NCBI RefSeq assembly: GCF_914271545.1
Contig: NZ_CAJZAH010000002.1
Coordinates: forward strand, 62,001 to 126,000
DNA: 64,000 nucleotides
Direction: 5' to 3'
Origin: Cupriavidus respiraculi
GTDB lineage: Bacteria; Pseudomonadota; Gammaproteobacteria; Burkholderiales; Burkholderiaceae
The position numbers and the translations under genes were made by a program. Positions 26,853 to 36,607 of the stretch are shown piece after piece. Positions within the stretch are counted from its first letter, which is position 1. Each line of letters begins with the position of its first letter. The notes below the pieces were generated by a model, which worked only from the letters and a program-made list of their open reading frames with translations, was not told the DNA's origin and did no database searches.

Positions 26853-26882
26853 ATTGTCAAACATTGGGAACATATAGACAAT
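26853..26882. promoter_or_regulatory. Inverted repeat in the LysR/CoA-transferase divergent region
   Basis: ATTGTC (26853-26858) and GACAAT (26877-26882) form perfect arms 18 bp apart in an AT-richer stretch between the two divergent genes. A related TTGTCA occurs at 26826. This is a plausible binding site for the neighbouring LysR regulator, though the spacing is longer than the classic T-N11-A box. Confidence 0.35.
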
Positions 26883-26942
26883 CTGCGCTGATCCAATTCA
26901 CGCCGTCTGCCCGCCTGTTGGCCCGGGCCATGGCGCTTCAAC

Positions 26943-28163
26943 ATGCATCAGCAACAGACTGCCCTGCCGCCGCCATTGCCGCTGACCGGCGTACGGGTGC
27001 TCGATCTCTCCCGTGTGCTCGCCGGCCCCATGTGCGCCATGGCGCTGGCGGACCTGGGCGCCGACGTCATCAAGGTCGAGCATCCCGCCCGGGGCGACGA
27101 CACGCGCGACTGGGGCGTGCGCATCGGCACGCGCAACACGTCCTACTTCAACAGCGCCAACCGCAACAAGCGCTCGATCTCGCTGGATCTGCAAAGCGAG
27201 GACGGCGCGAAGCTGGCCCGGGCGCTCGCGGCGCAGTCGGACGTGGTGATCCAGAACTTCAAGGTAGGTGGCGCGGAAAAGCTTGGCCTTGGCTACGAGC
27301 AGCTGCGCGCGGACAACCCGCGCCTGGTGTACTGCTCGATCTCGGGATACGCGCGGTTTTCGCCGGAAGCGGAACGCCCCGGCTATGACCTGGTCGTGCA
27401 GGGCGAATCCGGCGTGATGGCGACCAATGGGGAAGCCGGCCAGGGGCCGCTGAAATTCGGCGTGGCCGCGGTGGACATGTTCACCGGCATGTATTCCGCC
27501 CAGGCCATCCTCGCCGCGCTGTTCGCGCGCCAGTCCACGGGACAAGGGCGCCACGTGCAAATGGCGCTCTACGATTGCGGGCTGATGATTGCCTCGTACT
27601 ACGGCATGGAAGCGCTGCTCAAGGGCGAGGATCCGCCGAAGTTCGGCAACGCGCATCCGTCCATCGTGCCCTATGGCGTGTTCGACGCCGCCGATGGCCC
27701 GCTGGTCATCACCGTGGGCAACAACGGACAGTTCCAGCGATTCTGTCGCGACGTGATCGACCGGCCCGAGTGGCCGGAAGATGAGCGGTTCGCCACCAAC
27801 ACGGCACGCTCGGCCAACCGCGACATCCTGCTGCCGGCGCTGCGCGAGGTGCTGCGCGGCTTCTCCCGCGCGGACCTGCTGCGGCGCCTGACCGCGGCGC
27901 AGATTCCCTGCGGCGAAGTGCTGGGCATGTTCGACGCCCTGCAATCCACGCGCACCGCGCAGGCGGGCCTGCTCCATCGCTACGAAGACAGCGAGGCGGG
28001 CGCGCAATCGGTGCTCGCGCCGCCCTACGCCATGGACGGACAGCGCATGCCGGTGCGCAGGCCGCCGCCCCATATGGGCGAGCACACGCGGGAAGTGCTG
28101 ACGGAACTGCTTGCGCTGGATGACGGCCAGATCGCGGCGCTGCAATCGAGAGGCGTCATCTGA
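26943..28163 (+). CDS. CaiB/BaiF family (class III) CoA-transferase
   Basis: A 406-residue cytosolic enzyme moving CoA between carboxylic acids through an aspartyl-CoA intermediate. The N-terminal VLDLSRVLAGPMCAMALADL and IKVEHP blocks and the catalytic Asp in VAAVDMFTGMYSAQ (about residue 178) are present. A weak ribosome site precedes ATG 26943. It is followed 64 bp later by a Bug-type receptor gene, as in many Burkholderiales acid-uptake and activation modules. Acid donor and acceptor are unknown. Confidence 0.9.
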   Translation: MHQQQTALPPPLPLTGVRVLDLSRVLAGPMCAMALADLGADVIKVEHPARGDDTRDWGVRIGTRNTSYFNSANRNKRSISLDLQSEDGAKLARALAAQSDVVIQNFKVGGAEKLGLGYEQLRADNPRLVYCSISGYARFSPEAERPGYDLVVQGESGVMATNGEAGQGPLKFGVAAVDMFTGMYSAQAILAALFARQSTGQGRHVQMALYDCGLMIASYYGMEALLKGEDPPKFGNAHPSIVPYGVFDAADGPLVITVGNNGQFQRFCRDVIDRPEWPEDERFATNTARSANRDILLPALREVLRGFSRADLLRRLTAAQIPCGEVLGMFDALQSTRTAQAGLLHRYEDSEAGAQSVLAPPYAMDGQRMPVRRPPPHMGEHTREVLTELLALDDGQIAALQSRGVI

Positions 28164-28227
28164 CGAGCGATCGAAGAGATCGACGAGATCGGATATTGAG
28201 AAACTTTTTCCAGAGGGGAGACATGCA

Positions 28228-29226
28228 ATGAGCGACATCAAATTCACGCGGCGCCAGGTTCTGAAGGCGGGTGCCGCCGCGTCTTTCGCGGCCATGATGC
28301 CGGCCGCGCTGGCCAGGAATGGATGGCCGGACAAGTACATCAAGATGGTGGTGGCGTTTCCCGCGGGCGGCCCGACCGACACCGCGGCTCGCATCGTGGC
28401 GCAGAAGCTGGCGGAGCGCCTGGGGCAGCAGGTGGTGATCGAGAACAAGCCCGGCGCGTCGGGTTCGATCGGCACCGCCGCCTTCATCAAGAGCGCGCCG
28501 GATGGCTACAACCTGTCGATGTTCGGCATGCCTGCACTGCTGGCGCCACTGATGTACAACAACAGTGCGTATGACGTGAAGAAGGACTTCGCGTCCGTCG
28601 CCACCGTCTACGTGCTGCCGATGGCCATCGTCGTCAACCCCACTGTGGTGCCGGGCGTCGAGACGCTGCCGGACCTGATCCGCTTTGCCAAGGCCAGCAA
28701 GACGCCGCTGAACTACACCAGTTCGGGCACCGGCAGCTTCGGCCATCTGGCGATGGAGCAGCTCAAGGACCTGGGCGGCTTCGACATGATGCATGTGCCT
28801 TACCGCGGCAGCGCGCCGGCCGTGGCAGATCTGCTGGGCGGACAGGTGGGCATCATGTTCGCCGATGTGGTGGCCGCGTTGCCGCATATCCGCGCCGGCA
28901 AGCTCAAGGCCATCGCGCTGAGCTCGCCCAATGCCAAGGTGCTGCTCCCCGGCGTGAAGACGGTCTCCGAACAGGGCTTCAAAGGCTTCGATTTCGACTC
29001 GTGGGGCGGCCTGATCGCGCCGCTGAACACGCCGCAATCGATCCTGGACCGGATCGCCACAGAAACCCGCGACATCGTCGGCAACGACAAGGATCTGCAG
29101 CAGAAGCTCGTCGCCGCCGGCGCCATCGCCTCGTTCCAGGATGGCAAGCAGATGCAGGCGCGCCTGAACAAGGACTACGACCGCTGGAGCGCCATCGTCA
29201 AGGCGAAGGGCATCAGCGCGACGTAA
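28228..29226 (+). CDS. Bug-type (TctC family) tripartite tricarboxylate receptor
   Basis: A 332-residue periplasmic binding protein. The start ATG 28228 has GAGGGGAG upstream and opens with FTRRQVLKAG, a twin-arginine-like signal, ending near residue 30 (ALA). The mature part has the Bug blocks FPAGGPTDTAARI, VIENKPGASGSIG and APDGYNL. Bug proteins bind small organic acids and work with TctA/TctB membrane subunits or as sensors; no such membrane genes are in this window. It is paired with the upstream CoA-transferase, suggesting capture of the same acid. Confidence 0.9.
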   Translation: MSDIKFTRRQVLKAGAAASFAAMMPAALARNGWPDKYIKMVVAFPAGGPTDTAARIVAQKLAERLGQQVVIENKPGASGSIGTAAFIKSAPDGYNLSMFGMPALLAPLMYNNSAYDVKKDFASVATVYVLPMAIVVNPTVVPGVETLPDLIRFAKASKTPLNYTSSGTGSFGHLAMEQLKDLGGFDMMHVPYRGSAPAVADLLGGQVGIMFADVVAALPHIRAGKLKAIALSSPNAKVLLPGVKTVSEQGFKGFDFDSWGGLIAPLNTPQSILDRIATETRDIVGNDKDLQQKLVAAGAIASFQDGKQMQARLNKDYDRWSAIVKAKGISAT

Positions 29227-29279
29227 GGAGAGCGGCAAGGCGGATGCGCCATGCGCGGCCGCCTGCGACGCTCAGGCAC

Positions 29280-30962
29280 TTAGTCGCGGCGACCGCTCCT
29301 GACGATTGCCTCCGCGCCTTTTTCCGCGATCATGAACGTCGGCGCATTGGTATTGCCCGCCACCAGCGTGGGCATCACCGAGGCGTCGATCACACGCAGT
29401 CCCTCAATGCCGCGCACGCGCAGTTGCGGATCGACGACCGCCAGCTCGTCCGTGCCCATGCGGCAGGTGCCCACCGGGTGGTAGATGCTGTCCGCGTTGG
29501 CGCGGATGAAGTCGCGGATGGCGGCCTCGTTGCCGTCGCCGGGTCCGAACAGCGCGGTGAGGCCGTCATCGCCGCCGGCGCTGGCCAGCGCGGGTTGCGC
29601 GAAGATCCGGCGCATCAGCCGCACGCCGGCGACCATGCCTTCCATATCGGATTCTTCGGACAAGAAGCGCGGGTCGATGGACGGCGCCTCCCGCGTATCG
29701 GCCGAGCGCAGCCGCACATGGCCGCGGCTGCGCGGGCGCAGCACGCAGGCGTGACAGGAATAGCCATGCCCCGGCCGGCCGCTCGCGCTGTGCTGGCTGC
29801 CGAGCAGCGCCGGCGCGAAATGCAGTTGCAGGTCCGGCGCGTCGAGCCCCGGGCTTGACCGGACGAAGGCGCCGGCCTCGGCCACGTTGGACGACAGCAT
29901 GCCCAGGCGCGAGCGGCGATAGCGCACCACTTCCCCCGCCATGCGCAGCACGCCCGTCATCGAATAGCCGAACAGCTGGGTCGAGCGCACCGGCTTGCCG
30001 ATGATGATGTCCAGATGGTCCTGCAGGTTTTCGCCGACGCCGGGCAGGTCGTGGACGACCGGGATGCCAAGCGCGCGCAGCTGCTGCGCCGGGCCGACGC
30101 CCGAGGCGAGCAGCAGTTGCGGGGAGTTGAAGGCCCCGCCGCTGACGATGATCTCGCGGCGCGCGCGCAGCGTCTGCTCGATGCCGTCGCGAACGATGCG
30201 CACGCCGGTGGCGCGCCGGCCGTCGAACAGCAGCCGCAGGACCTGCGTGTCGGTCATCACCGCCAGGCACGCCCGCCCGCCGCGGTGGGTGCTGTCGCGC
30301 CGGTCGCCGCCGTGCAGGTAGGCGCGCGCGGCGTTCCAGCGCTCGCCGTTGTGCTGGGTGACCTGGAACATGCCGACGCCCTCCTGCTCGGCGCCGTTGA
30401 AGTCGTCGTTGGCCGGAATGCCGGCCTGTTGCGCGGCCTCGATGAAGCGGCGCGAGAACGGATTGGGCGAGCGCAGGTCGCAGACGTGCACGGGCCCTTC
30501 CCCGCCATGCAGCGGATCCGCGCCCAGCCGCGCGTTGCGCTCGCTGCGGCGGAAGTACGGCAGCACGTCGTCGAACCCCCAACCGTCGCATCCGGCCCTT
30601 GCCCAGTCGTCGTAGTCGCGCCGGTGCCCGCGGATATAGATCATCGCGTTGATCGACGAGCTGCCGCCAAGGCCCCGGCCGCGCGGCTGGTACGAGGGGC
30701 GCCCACCCAGTCCTTCCTGCGGCTCCGAGAAGTAGCCGTAGTTGCGCGGGCCTGGCCGGCGCACCGTGCGCGCCAGGCCCAGCGGCGTGGATACCGTGCC
30801 GTGGTGGTCGTGCGGGCCGGCCTCAAGCAGCGCGACGGTGGCATCGCCCGCCTCGGCCAGCCGCGCGGCCACGGTGCAGCCGGCCGTGCCGGCGCCGATC
30901 ACGATGTAGTCGAACTCCTGCGCGGGCGGCGTCGAGCGCGCCGCTTTGGCATGGGTTGTCAT
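29280..30962 (-). CDS. GMC-family FAD alcohol oxidoreductase (choline/alcohol dehydrogenase type)
   Basis: A 560-residue flavoenzyme. FAD site [13 protein letters not shown] near residue 23, GMC signature 1 around [20 protein letters not shown] (residues about 97-116), signature 2 [18 protein letters not shown], active-site His in [11 protein letters not shown] and the C-terminal [16 protein letters not shown]. It oxidises a primary alcohol to the aldehyde. AGGAG precedes ATG 30962. It lies 19 bp after the secreted alkylsulfatase gene on the same strand, so a long-chain alcohol released from an alkyl sulfate is an attractive substrate (inference). Confidence 0.9.
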   Translation of the reverse strand: MTTHAKAARSTPPAQEFDYIVIGAGTAGCTVAARLAEAGDATVALLEAGPHDHHGTVSTPLGLARTVRRPGPRNYGYFSEPQEGLGGRPSYQPRGRGLGGSSSINAMIYIRGHRRDYDDWARAGCDGWGFDDVLPYFRRSERNARLGADPLHGGEGPVHVCDLRSPNPFSRRFIEAAQQAGIPANDDFNGAEQEGVGMFQVTQHNGERWNAARAYLHGGDRRDSTHRGGRACLAVMTDTQVLRLLFDGRRATGVRIVRDGIEQTLRARREIIVSGGAFNSPQLLLASGVGPAQQLRALGIPVVHDLPGVGENLQDHLDIIIGKPVRSTQLFGYSMTGVLRMAGEVVRYRRSRLGMLSSNVAEAGAFVRSSPGLDAPDLQLHFAPALLGSQHSASGRPGHGYSCHACVLRPRSRGHVRLRSADTREAPSIDPRFLSEESDMEGMVAGVRLMRRIFAQPALASAGGDDGLTALFGPGDGNEAAIRDFIRANADSIYHPVGTCRMGTDELAVVDPQLRVRGIEGLRVIDASVMPTLVAGNTNAPTFMIAEKGAEAIVRSGRRD

Positions 30963-30981
30963 GGTCTCTCTCCTTTGCGCG

Positions 30982-32994
30982 TCAGCGGGCCGCGGCCGTC
31001 GCGCTCCTGTCCGTCGCCGGCGTCACGATGTCGAAGGCCGGGTCGAACGTATCCATCATCCGGAACAGCCCGGCTACCGCCTGCCGGTCGCCCTCGATGC
31101 GCATGCGGCCGTCTCGCTGGGCGTCGGGAATCGTCAGCTTGCGCAGGTTGATGGCGTCCAGCGTGGCCTTGTCGACGGTGATGGTCGCGGTGGGCTGGGG
31201 GAACGCGCTGTCAGCCAGATAGGTCAGCGCGCCATTGCGCAGCGTCATGGCGTAGCGCCCCTTCTGGTCGGGGATCGACCAGTTCAGGGTCATGGTCTGC
31301 CCCGCCGCCTTGTCCGCGTTCAGGCGCACGGCCAGCAGGTCGAAATAGTTCTGCACGCTGAGCGCCGACACCATGTCAGCCGAGCCCAGCCCGCCGGCGT
31401 TGCGGCGGTCCACACCGTTGCGCAGCTCCTGCGCGCCGGACAGATAGACGTTGCGCCATGTCGCGTTCTCGCTCTGGTAGCCCAGCTGCTCCAGCGCATC
31501 GGCCTGCAATGCGCGCGCGGCGGCGTTCCGCGGGTCGGCGAACACCAGCTGGTTGCCGATCTGGGCGACCCAGCGGTACTCGCCCCTGGCATAGGCATCG
31601 CGCAACCGCGCGAGCACGGCATCGGCGCCGCCCATCCATTCGATCGTCCTGCGCGCCGACTCCACCGGCGGCAGGGGGTTCAGGTTGGCCGGGTTGCCAT
31701 CGTAGAAGCCCATGAACCGCTGGTAGATCGCCCTGACGTTATGGCTGACCGAGCCGTAGTAGTCGCGCGCATACCACCTCGACGCCAGCGGCTGCGGCAG
31801 CGTCTTGAGCTTGTCGGCGATGTCCAGCGGCGTCATGCCCTGGTTGATCAGCCGCAGCGTTTGGTCGTTGAGGTACGCGTACATGTCGCGCTGGTCGGAC
31901 AGGAACTCGACGATGCGCGCCTTGCCCCAGGTGGGCCAGTGGTGCTGGGCGATCAGGACATCGCTGCGCTCGCCGTAGCGCTGCAACGACTGCCCGAGGT
32001 AGTAGGCCCACGCCTTGGGGTCGCGCACGTGAGCCCCGCGCAGCGTCAGGATGTTGTGCTGCGTGCGGACCGCGTTCTCGGCGATGCACAGCACGCGCGA
32101 CGCCGGGAAGTACAGGTTCATCTCCGCGGGCGCCTCGGTGCCCGGCGTGAGTTGGAATTCGATCTCGACGCCCGCAATGCGCCGCGTCTCGATCTCGCGC
32201 GAGATCAGGTCCGTGGGCGGCAGCAGCGAGACCGTGCCGCGCGCGGTGGCCTTGCCCAGGCCGGTGTCGACCTGGCCGCTGGCATTGCGCGGCAGACGCG
32301 CGCCGTACATGTAGGCGGCGCGCCGGCTCATGGCGTTGCCGGCCAGCACGTTCTCGCTGACGGCCTCCTCCATGAAGCCCGCCGGCGCGAGGATCGCGAC
32401 CTTGCCCGCGCGCACGTCGGCCTCGTCGATCACGCCCTTGACGCCGCCGAAATGGTCCACGTGGCTGTGGGTATAGACCACGGCGGCCACCGGCTTGCGC
32501 GGGCGGTTGGCGTAGTACAGCGCCATCGAGGCACGCGCGGTTTCCACGGTCATCAGCGGATCGATGACGATCAGGCCCTGCTCGCCTTCGACGATGGTCA
32601 TGTTGGCCAGGTCGGCGCCGCGGATCTGGTAGATGCCGTCCTTCACCTGGAACAGGCCGGCCTCGTTGTTCAGTTGCGCGAGGCGCCACAGGCTGGGATT
32701 GACCGTGGCGGGCGCCGCCTGCTCGCGCTCGAAGGCATAGGCCTCGAAGCTCCATGCCACGCGGCCGTCGGCCGCGCGGATCGCCGGCTCGGAAAAGCGC
32801 GCGACGAGGCCCCGGCGTGCGTCCTCGAAGTCCTGCCGGTCGGCGAACGGCAGCTTGTCCAGCCACGCCGCGTTGGCACGGCTGGTGATCTCGGTGGCCG
32901 GCCTGGGCGCCGTGTTCGCAGCGGTATCGTCGGCAATCGCGGCGTGGAGCGGCACGCACAGGAGCGCGCAGGCAAGAACGGGACGCAGGGGCAT
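30982..32994 (-). CDS. sdsA: Secreted linear primary alkylsulfatase (SdsA type, metallo-beta-lactamase fold)
   Basis: A 670-residue exported enzyme hydrolysing alkyl sulfates such as dodecyl sulfate to alcohol and sulfate. Signal peptide about residues 1-21, then the dizinc motif HSHVDHFGG (from residue 176), further ligands in the metallo-beta-lactamase domain, AAYMYG and HHWPTWGK blocks seen in SdsA1 relatives, an alpha-helical dimer region and a C-terminal SCP2-like domain (about 545-660). Length matches SdsA1 (about 658). It is divergent from a LysR gene, like sdsA/sdsB in Pseudomonas, and followed by an alcohol oxidoreductase. Confidence 0.9.
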   Translation of the reverse strand: MPLRPVLACALLCVPLHAAIADDTAANTAPRPATEITSRANAAWLDKLPFADRQDFEDARRGLVARFSEPAIRAADGRVAWSFEAYAFEREQAAPATVNPSLWRLAQLNNEAGLFQVKDGIYQIRGADLANMTIVEGEQGLIVIDPLMTVETARASMALYYANRPRKPVAAVVYTHSHVDHFGGVKGVIDEADVRAGKVAILAPAGFMEEAVSENVLAGNAMSRRAAYMYGARLPRNASGQVDTGLGKATARGTVSLLPPTDLISREIETRRIAGVEIEFQLTPGTEAPAEMNLYFPASRVLCIAENAVRTQHNILTLRGAHVRDPKAWAYYLGQSLQRYGERSDVLIAQHHWPTWGKARIVEFLSDQRDMYAYLNDQTLRLINQGMTPLDIADKLKTLPQPLASRWYARDYYGSVSHNVRAIYQRFMGFYDGNPANLNPLPPVESARRTIEWMGGADAVLARLRDAYARGEYRWVAQIGNQLVFADPRNAAARALQADALEQLGYQSENATWRNVYLSGAQELRNGVDRRNAGGLGSADMVSALSVQNYFDLLAVRLNADKAAGQTMTLNWSIPDQKGRYAMTLRNGALTYLADSAFPQPTATITVDKATLDAINLRKLTIPDAQRDGRMRIEGDRQAVAGLFRMMDTFDPAFDIVTPATDRSATAAAR

Positions 32995-33049
32995 GGCGGA
33001 GCTGCCTCGAAACGAAAGCGTCCATTGAACGCCATGCCCACCTATAATT

Positions 33050-33083
33050 CAATTGCAAGTACCTGATCCATTCGATGCAATTC
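33050..33083. promoter_or_regulatory. Inverted repeat between alkylsulfatase and LysR genes
   Basis: CAATTGCA (33050-33057) and TGCAATTC (33076-33083) pair at seven of eight positions in the 112-bp divergent region. TATAAT at 33043-33048 on the plus strand may be a -10 element for the LysR gene, but no good -35 is at the right distance. A natural candidate site for the LysR regulator. Confidence 0.35.
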
Positions 33084-33106
33084 ACGCATACCCGTTTCCG
33101 CGCCCC

Positions 33107-34012
33107 ATGAACCTGAGACGTCTCGCGCATTTCCTCGCCGTGGTGGAAGACGGCTCGCTGGCTGCCGCCGCGCGGCGCGTCCATCTGAGCCAGCCCGCTC
33201 TGACCCGCAGCATCCATGCGCTGGAGGCGGACGCCGGCATGCCGCTGCTGGACCGCGGCGCGCGCGGGGTCACGCTGACCACCGCGGGCCACATGGTGGC
33301 CGAGCGGGCGCGCCGCATCCTGTTCGAGACACGCTGCCTGGAGCGCGACCTCACGCTGTTCCGCCAGAACGAGATCGGCAGCGTCAGGATCGGCCTCGGG
33401 CCCTTCCCCGCCGCGATCCTGCTGCCGCAGCTGCTGTGCGCGCTGCAGACCGAGGCGCCGGGCGTGCAGGTCGCCGCCGACGTCAATCACGGCGCGGCGC
33501 TGCTGCAGGCCCTGCATGCGGAAACGCTGGATCTGCTGGTGGCGGACCACCGCCATATCCCCGAATCGACCGAGCTGGAGACGCTGCGGCTGCCGCCCGA
33601 GGCGGTGGGCTTCTTCGCGCGGGCCGGTCACCCGCTGCACGGCGGGCCGCTGACGCTTGCCTCGCTGCGCCAGCAGCGGCTGATCTCGGTGCAGTTTCCC
33701 GCGGACGCGGTGGCGCAGCTGCGCAAGGTATTCCGCTGCCGGCCGGGCGAGGACGTGCCCATCCAGGTGCAGAGCAACGATTTCCGTGCGCTGTGCGCGG
33801 TGGCGGCCGGCTCGGACGCGATCCTGCTCGCGCCCGTGCGCGCGCTGGCGCAGGAAGTGGCCGGGGGTCTGCTGAAACAACTCGAATTGCCGCAGGCGCC
33901 GCCGATGACGGTGCGCTTCATGCTGGTCTACCTGGCGCGGCGCAGCCTGTCGCCCGCCGCCGGCAGGGTCGTCAGCATCGTACGGATGCTGTCCGAGGCG
34001 GACGCGCTATAG
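33107..34012 (+). CDS. LysR-family regulator, SdsB-like by position
   Basis: A 301-residue regulator with helix-turn-helix in residues 1-60 (FLAVVEDGSLAAAARRVHLS) and a LysR effector domain. ATG 33107 is chosen over the longer frame from 33053 because it gives the normal LysR N-terminus. It is divergent from the alkylsulfatase gene. In Pseudomonas the equivalent regulator SdsB activates sdsA, so the same job is inferred here. Its end overlaps the end of the LacI-family gene on the other strand by six bases. Confidence 0.88.
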   Translation: MNLRRLAHFLAVVEDGSLAAAARRVHLSQPALTRSIHALEADAGMPLLDRGARGVTLTTAGHMVAERARRILFETRCLERDLTLFRQNEIGSVRIGLGPFPAAILLPQLLCALQTEAPGVQVAADVNHGAALLQALHAETLDLLVADHRHIPESTELETLRLPPEAVGFFARAGHPLHGGPLTLASLRQQRLISVQFPADAVAQLRKVFRCRPGEDVPIQVQSNDFRALCAVAAGSDAILLAPVRALAQEVAGGLLKQLELPQAPPMTVRFMLVYLARRSLSPAAGRVVSIVRMLSEADAL

Positions 34013-35068
34013 CGCGGGCGGCGACGCGCACGATTCGCGCAAGACCACCTGGGTCGACAGCCGGATTGCCCCGGCGCCCGCTTCGGCATCGGGCTGGGCC
34101 GAGGTGCCGCCGATGGCCTGCAGCAGCATTTCCGCCGTGGCGGTGCCGACCGCCTCCAGGTCCCAGCTCAGCGCCGTGATCGCCGGCGAATACAGTTGCG
34201 GCAGGTCGCCATCGCCCACGCAGATCAGGCTGACGTCGCGCGGCACGCGGTAGTCGGTCTGCTTCATGGCTTGCAGGACGCCGGACAGGATGCGCGTGCC
34301 CAGGCAGATGAACGCGGTGGGACGGTCCTTCGCGGACAGCATCGCCAGGGCGTCGCTGAAGGACAGGTCCATCGCGGAACGGCTCGCGCGGATCAGGCCG
34401 GTGTCCACGGCGAGGCCGCGCTCCTCGAGCGCGGCGCGATAGCCGCCGATACGCTCGCGGCCCGGCCGCAGCGCGCTGTCGGAGGTCATCAGCGCGATGC
34501 GCGTGTGGCCGAGGTCGAGCAGATACCGTGTCGCGTCGTAGGAGCCGTGGAAGTGGTCGACATGCACGCCCGCGCCGCCGGCGCCCACATCGCGATCCAT
34601 CGCCACCACCGGAACCTCGCGGGCAATCTGCGCCAGATAGTCCGGGCGTTCCGCCTCGCACGGCCCCAGGATCAGTCCATCCACGCGCCGGCGGCGGAAC
34701 AGGTCCACCATCAGCTCTTCCTGCGCCTTGCTGTTGTGCGTGTTGCCGACCACCATCGCATAGCCCTCGCGCTGCAGGCGCTTCTCGATGGCGGTGATGA
34801 TGCGTGCGTAGAGCGGGTTGGACAGCTCGGAGACCAGCACGCCCACCACACCCGAGGTGCCGGTGCGCATGCTCTGCGCGATGGGGTCCGGCGCATAGGC
34901 CAGCGTTTTGGCGGCGCGTTCCACCGCCTGCAGCGCGGCCTCGCTGACCGGCCCGCTGCGGTTCAGCGCGCGCGAGGCCGTGCCCAGCGACACGCCGGCG
35001 GCGCGCGCCACATCGCGGATCGTGACGCGTGGCGGCGTCTCGGTGGAAGGAGGGCGCGTTCGGCTCAT
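34007..35068 (-). CDS. LacI/GalR-family transcriptional regulator
   Basis: A 353-residue repressor. The N-terminal LacI helix-turn-helix reads VTIRDVARAAGVSLGTASRA (residues 15-34) with the hinge helix around DPIAQSMRTG, and is followed by a periplasmic-binding-type effector domain. ATG 35068 gives the usual short lead. It is the only LacI protein in the window, and two perfect LacI-type palindromes lie about 1.4 kb upstream between the divergent VOC and Bug genes, so it is the likely repressor of both. Its 111-bp leader holds a nested inverted repeat (GCGGGT 35110-35115 / ACCCGC 35140-35145). Confidence 0.92.
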   Translation of the reverse strand: MSRTRPPSTETPPRVTIRDVARAAGVSLGTASRALNRSGPVSEAALQAVERAAKTLAYAPDPIAQSMRTGTSGVVGVLVSELSNPLYARIITAIEKRLQREGYAMVVGNTHNSKAQEELMVDLFRRRRVDGLILGPCEAERPDYLAQIAREVPVVAMDRDVGAGGAGVHVDHFHGSYDATRYLLDLGHTRIALMTSDSALRPGRERIGGYRAALEERGLAVDTGLIRASRSAMDLSFSDALAMLSAKDRPTAFICLGTRILSGVLQAMKQTDYRVPRDVSLICVGDGDLPQLYSPAITALSWDLEAVGTATAEMLLQAIGGTSAQPDAEAGAGAIRLSTQVVLRESCASPPAL

Positions 35069-35179
35069 GGAAGATAGTGGATGATATGTCGAGGCGCGCG
35101 CCGGGAAAGGCGGGTCGCTCGCGGGCAATTATCGCCCAAACCCGCTTTCGCCCTCCCCGCCACGCTGGTGGATGCCGCG

Positions 35180-35953
35180 CTAGTACACGGCGCGTCCGCC
35201 GCTGATGTCGAAGACCGCGCCGGTGCTGAAGCTGCAGCGTGCGGAGCACAGCCATGCGGCCATCTCGGCCACCTCCTCCACCTCCACGAAGCGCTTCATC
35301 GGCACCCGTTCGAGCAGCCGGGCGCGCAGCGCCGCGCGCTCGCTGTCGTCGTGCACGCCGAAGATATCGGTGTCCGCCGCGCTCGGCGTGATGCAGTTGA
35401 CCAGTACGCCCGTGGCGGCCAACTCCTTGCCCAGGCTCTTGGTCATCGATATCAAGGCGGCCTTGGACGCGGCATAGGCACCCGCGAACGGATTGCCTTC
35501 CTTGCCGGCGATCGACGCCACGTTGACCACGCGTCCCCATCCGGCCTCCACCATCGCCGGCACGACCACCTGCGCACAGTGGAGCGCGCCGAACACGTTG
35601 ACGTCGAACAGCCGCTTCCACTCGTCGACCGGCGCCTCCAGGGTCGGGCCCTTGCGGCCTAGGATGGCGGCGTTGTTGACCAGCGCCGTCGGCGCGCCGA
35701 GCGCCTGCACTGCCTGCGCAAGCGCCCTTTCCACCTGCGCGCGGTCGGTAACGTCCACGGCGGTCGCATGGACCGTTGCGCCCTTTTCGCGCAACGCCAT
35801 TGCAGCGGGCTCCAGCAGCGCCGCGTCGCGGTCCCACAGCGCGACCGCATGGCCGTCGGCCGCGAGCCGCCCGGCAATGGCCAGTCCGATGCCGCGCGCC
35901 CCGCCCGTCACGACGGCAACGCGCGCCTGGGGCTGCGATGGCGCGGCCGTCAT
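35180..35953 (-). CDS. Short-chain dehydrogenase/reductase
   Basis: A 257-residue SDR: cofactor motif TGGARGIG (residues about 17-24), NNAA (a variant of NNAG, near 95), and catalytic YAASK with preceding Ser in VASIAG. ATG 35953 overlaps the end of the VOC gene by four bases. A C-terminal GAVFDISGGRAVY is normal for the family. It is the second gene of a minus-strand operon facing the LacI palindromes, and it likely oxidises a hydroxyl intermediate of the pathway encoded on both sides. Confidence 0.9.
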   Translation of the reverse strand: MTAAPSQPQARVAVVTGGARGIGLAIAGRLAADGHAVALWDRDAALLEPAAMALREKGATVHATAVDVTDRAQVERALAQAVQALGAPTALVNNAAILGRKGPTLEAPVDEWKRLFDVNVFGALHCAQVVVPAMVEAGWGRVVNVASIAGKEGNPFAGAYAASKAALISMTKSLGKELAATGVLVNCITPSAADTDIFGVHDDSERAALRARLLERVPMKRFVEVEEVAEMAAWLCSARCSFSTGAVFDISGGRAVY

Positions 35954-36489
35954 CGGGGCACCCCGATGCGCCGGATCGGATCGCGGCCGTCCCACGCCTT
36001 CGCGGCCTCGGCAATGCTGGCGAAGTATTCGCCCTTGCCGCCCGCCATCTCGGAGATCTCGACGATATTGCCGGGCAGGTCGGAATGCACGTAGTAGGCG
36101 AAGCGCCCGCGCGCGCCCATGCGCCCGCCGTGCCCCTCGACATAGCCGCGCTCGCGCAGCTGGGCGCCGATGCTGTCGAACTGGTCGTCGGTCCAGTAGG
36201 CGATGTGCTGCATGCCCTCGCCGGAGCGCCGCAGCGAATCCAGGTAGAGCGACGGCGCATCGTTGCGCTGCTGGATCAGCTCGATCTGCACGCCGCCCGA
36301 ATTGGCCAGGGCGATGGACAGGTCGGGCAGCGCCGACGGCTTCCCGTAGTAACGGAATTCCGTGGTGCCGACCGCCTCCTTGTAGAACCAGGGGCCCACG
36401 CCGAGCACCTCGCTCCAGTGCCGCATCGCCTGCTCGATGTCGCGCACGACATAGCCCACCTGCCGCACGCCGCCAAACAGCACACTCAT
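35950..36489 (-). CDS. VOC (glyoxalase/dioxygenase fold) family protein
   Basis: A 179-residue protein of the vicinal-oxygen-chelate fold. The beginning FGGVRQVGYVVRDIEQAMRH and the later GMQHIAYWTDD give two candidate metal ligands, with a Glu in NIVEISEM. The family includes glyoxalases, epimerases such as methylmalonyl-CoA epimerase, and extradiol dioxygenases; the exact reaction is not clear. ATG 36489 has GGAGG eight bases upstream. It is the first gene downstream of palindrome 1 on the minus strand. Confidence 0.85.
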   Translation of the reverse strand: MSVLFGGVRQVGYVVRDIEQAMRHWSEVLGVGPWFYKEAVGTTEFRYYGKPSALPDLSIALANSGGVQIELIQQRNDAPSLYLDSLRRSGEGMQHIAYWTDDQFDSIGAQLRERGYVEGHGGRMGARGRFAYYVHSDLPGNIVEISEMAGGKGEYFASIAEAAKAWDGRDPIRRIGVPR

Positions 36490-36508
36490 CCTGCCTCCTC
36501 GTCGTGAT

Positions 36509-36524
36509 GTGGAAACGTTTCCAC
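36509..36524. promoter_or_regulatory. LacI-type operator palindrome O1
   Basis: GTGGAAACGTTTCCAC is a perfect 16-bp palindrome with the central CG expected of LacI/GalR operators. It is 20 bp upstream of the VOC start codon, where a bound repressor would block the minus-strand operon. Confidence 0.8.
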
Positions 36525-36607
36525 CACGCGAGTGTACTCGTCGTAATGGCCGGGTTCGGCATAGCGTTAACCATGATTGCCGGTGCAGGCACGCGTGACG
36601 ACACTTC

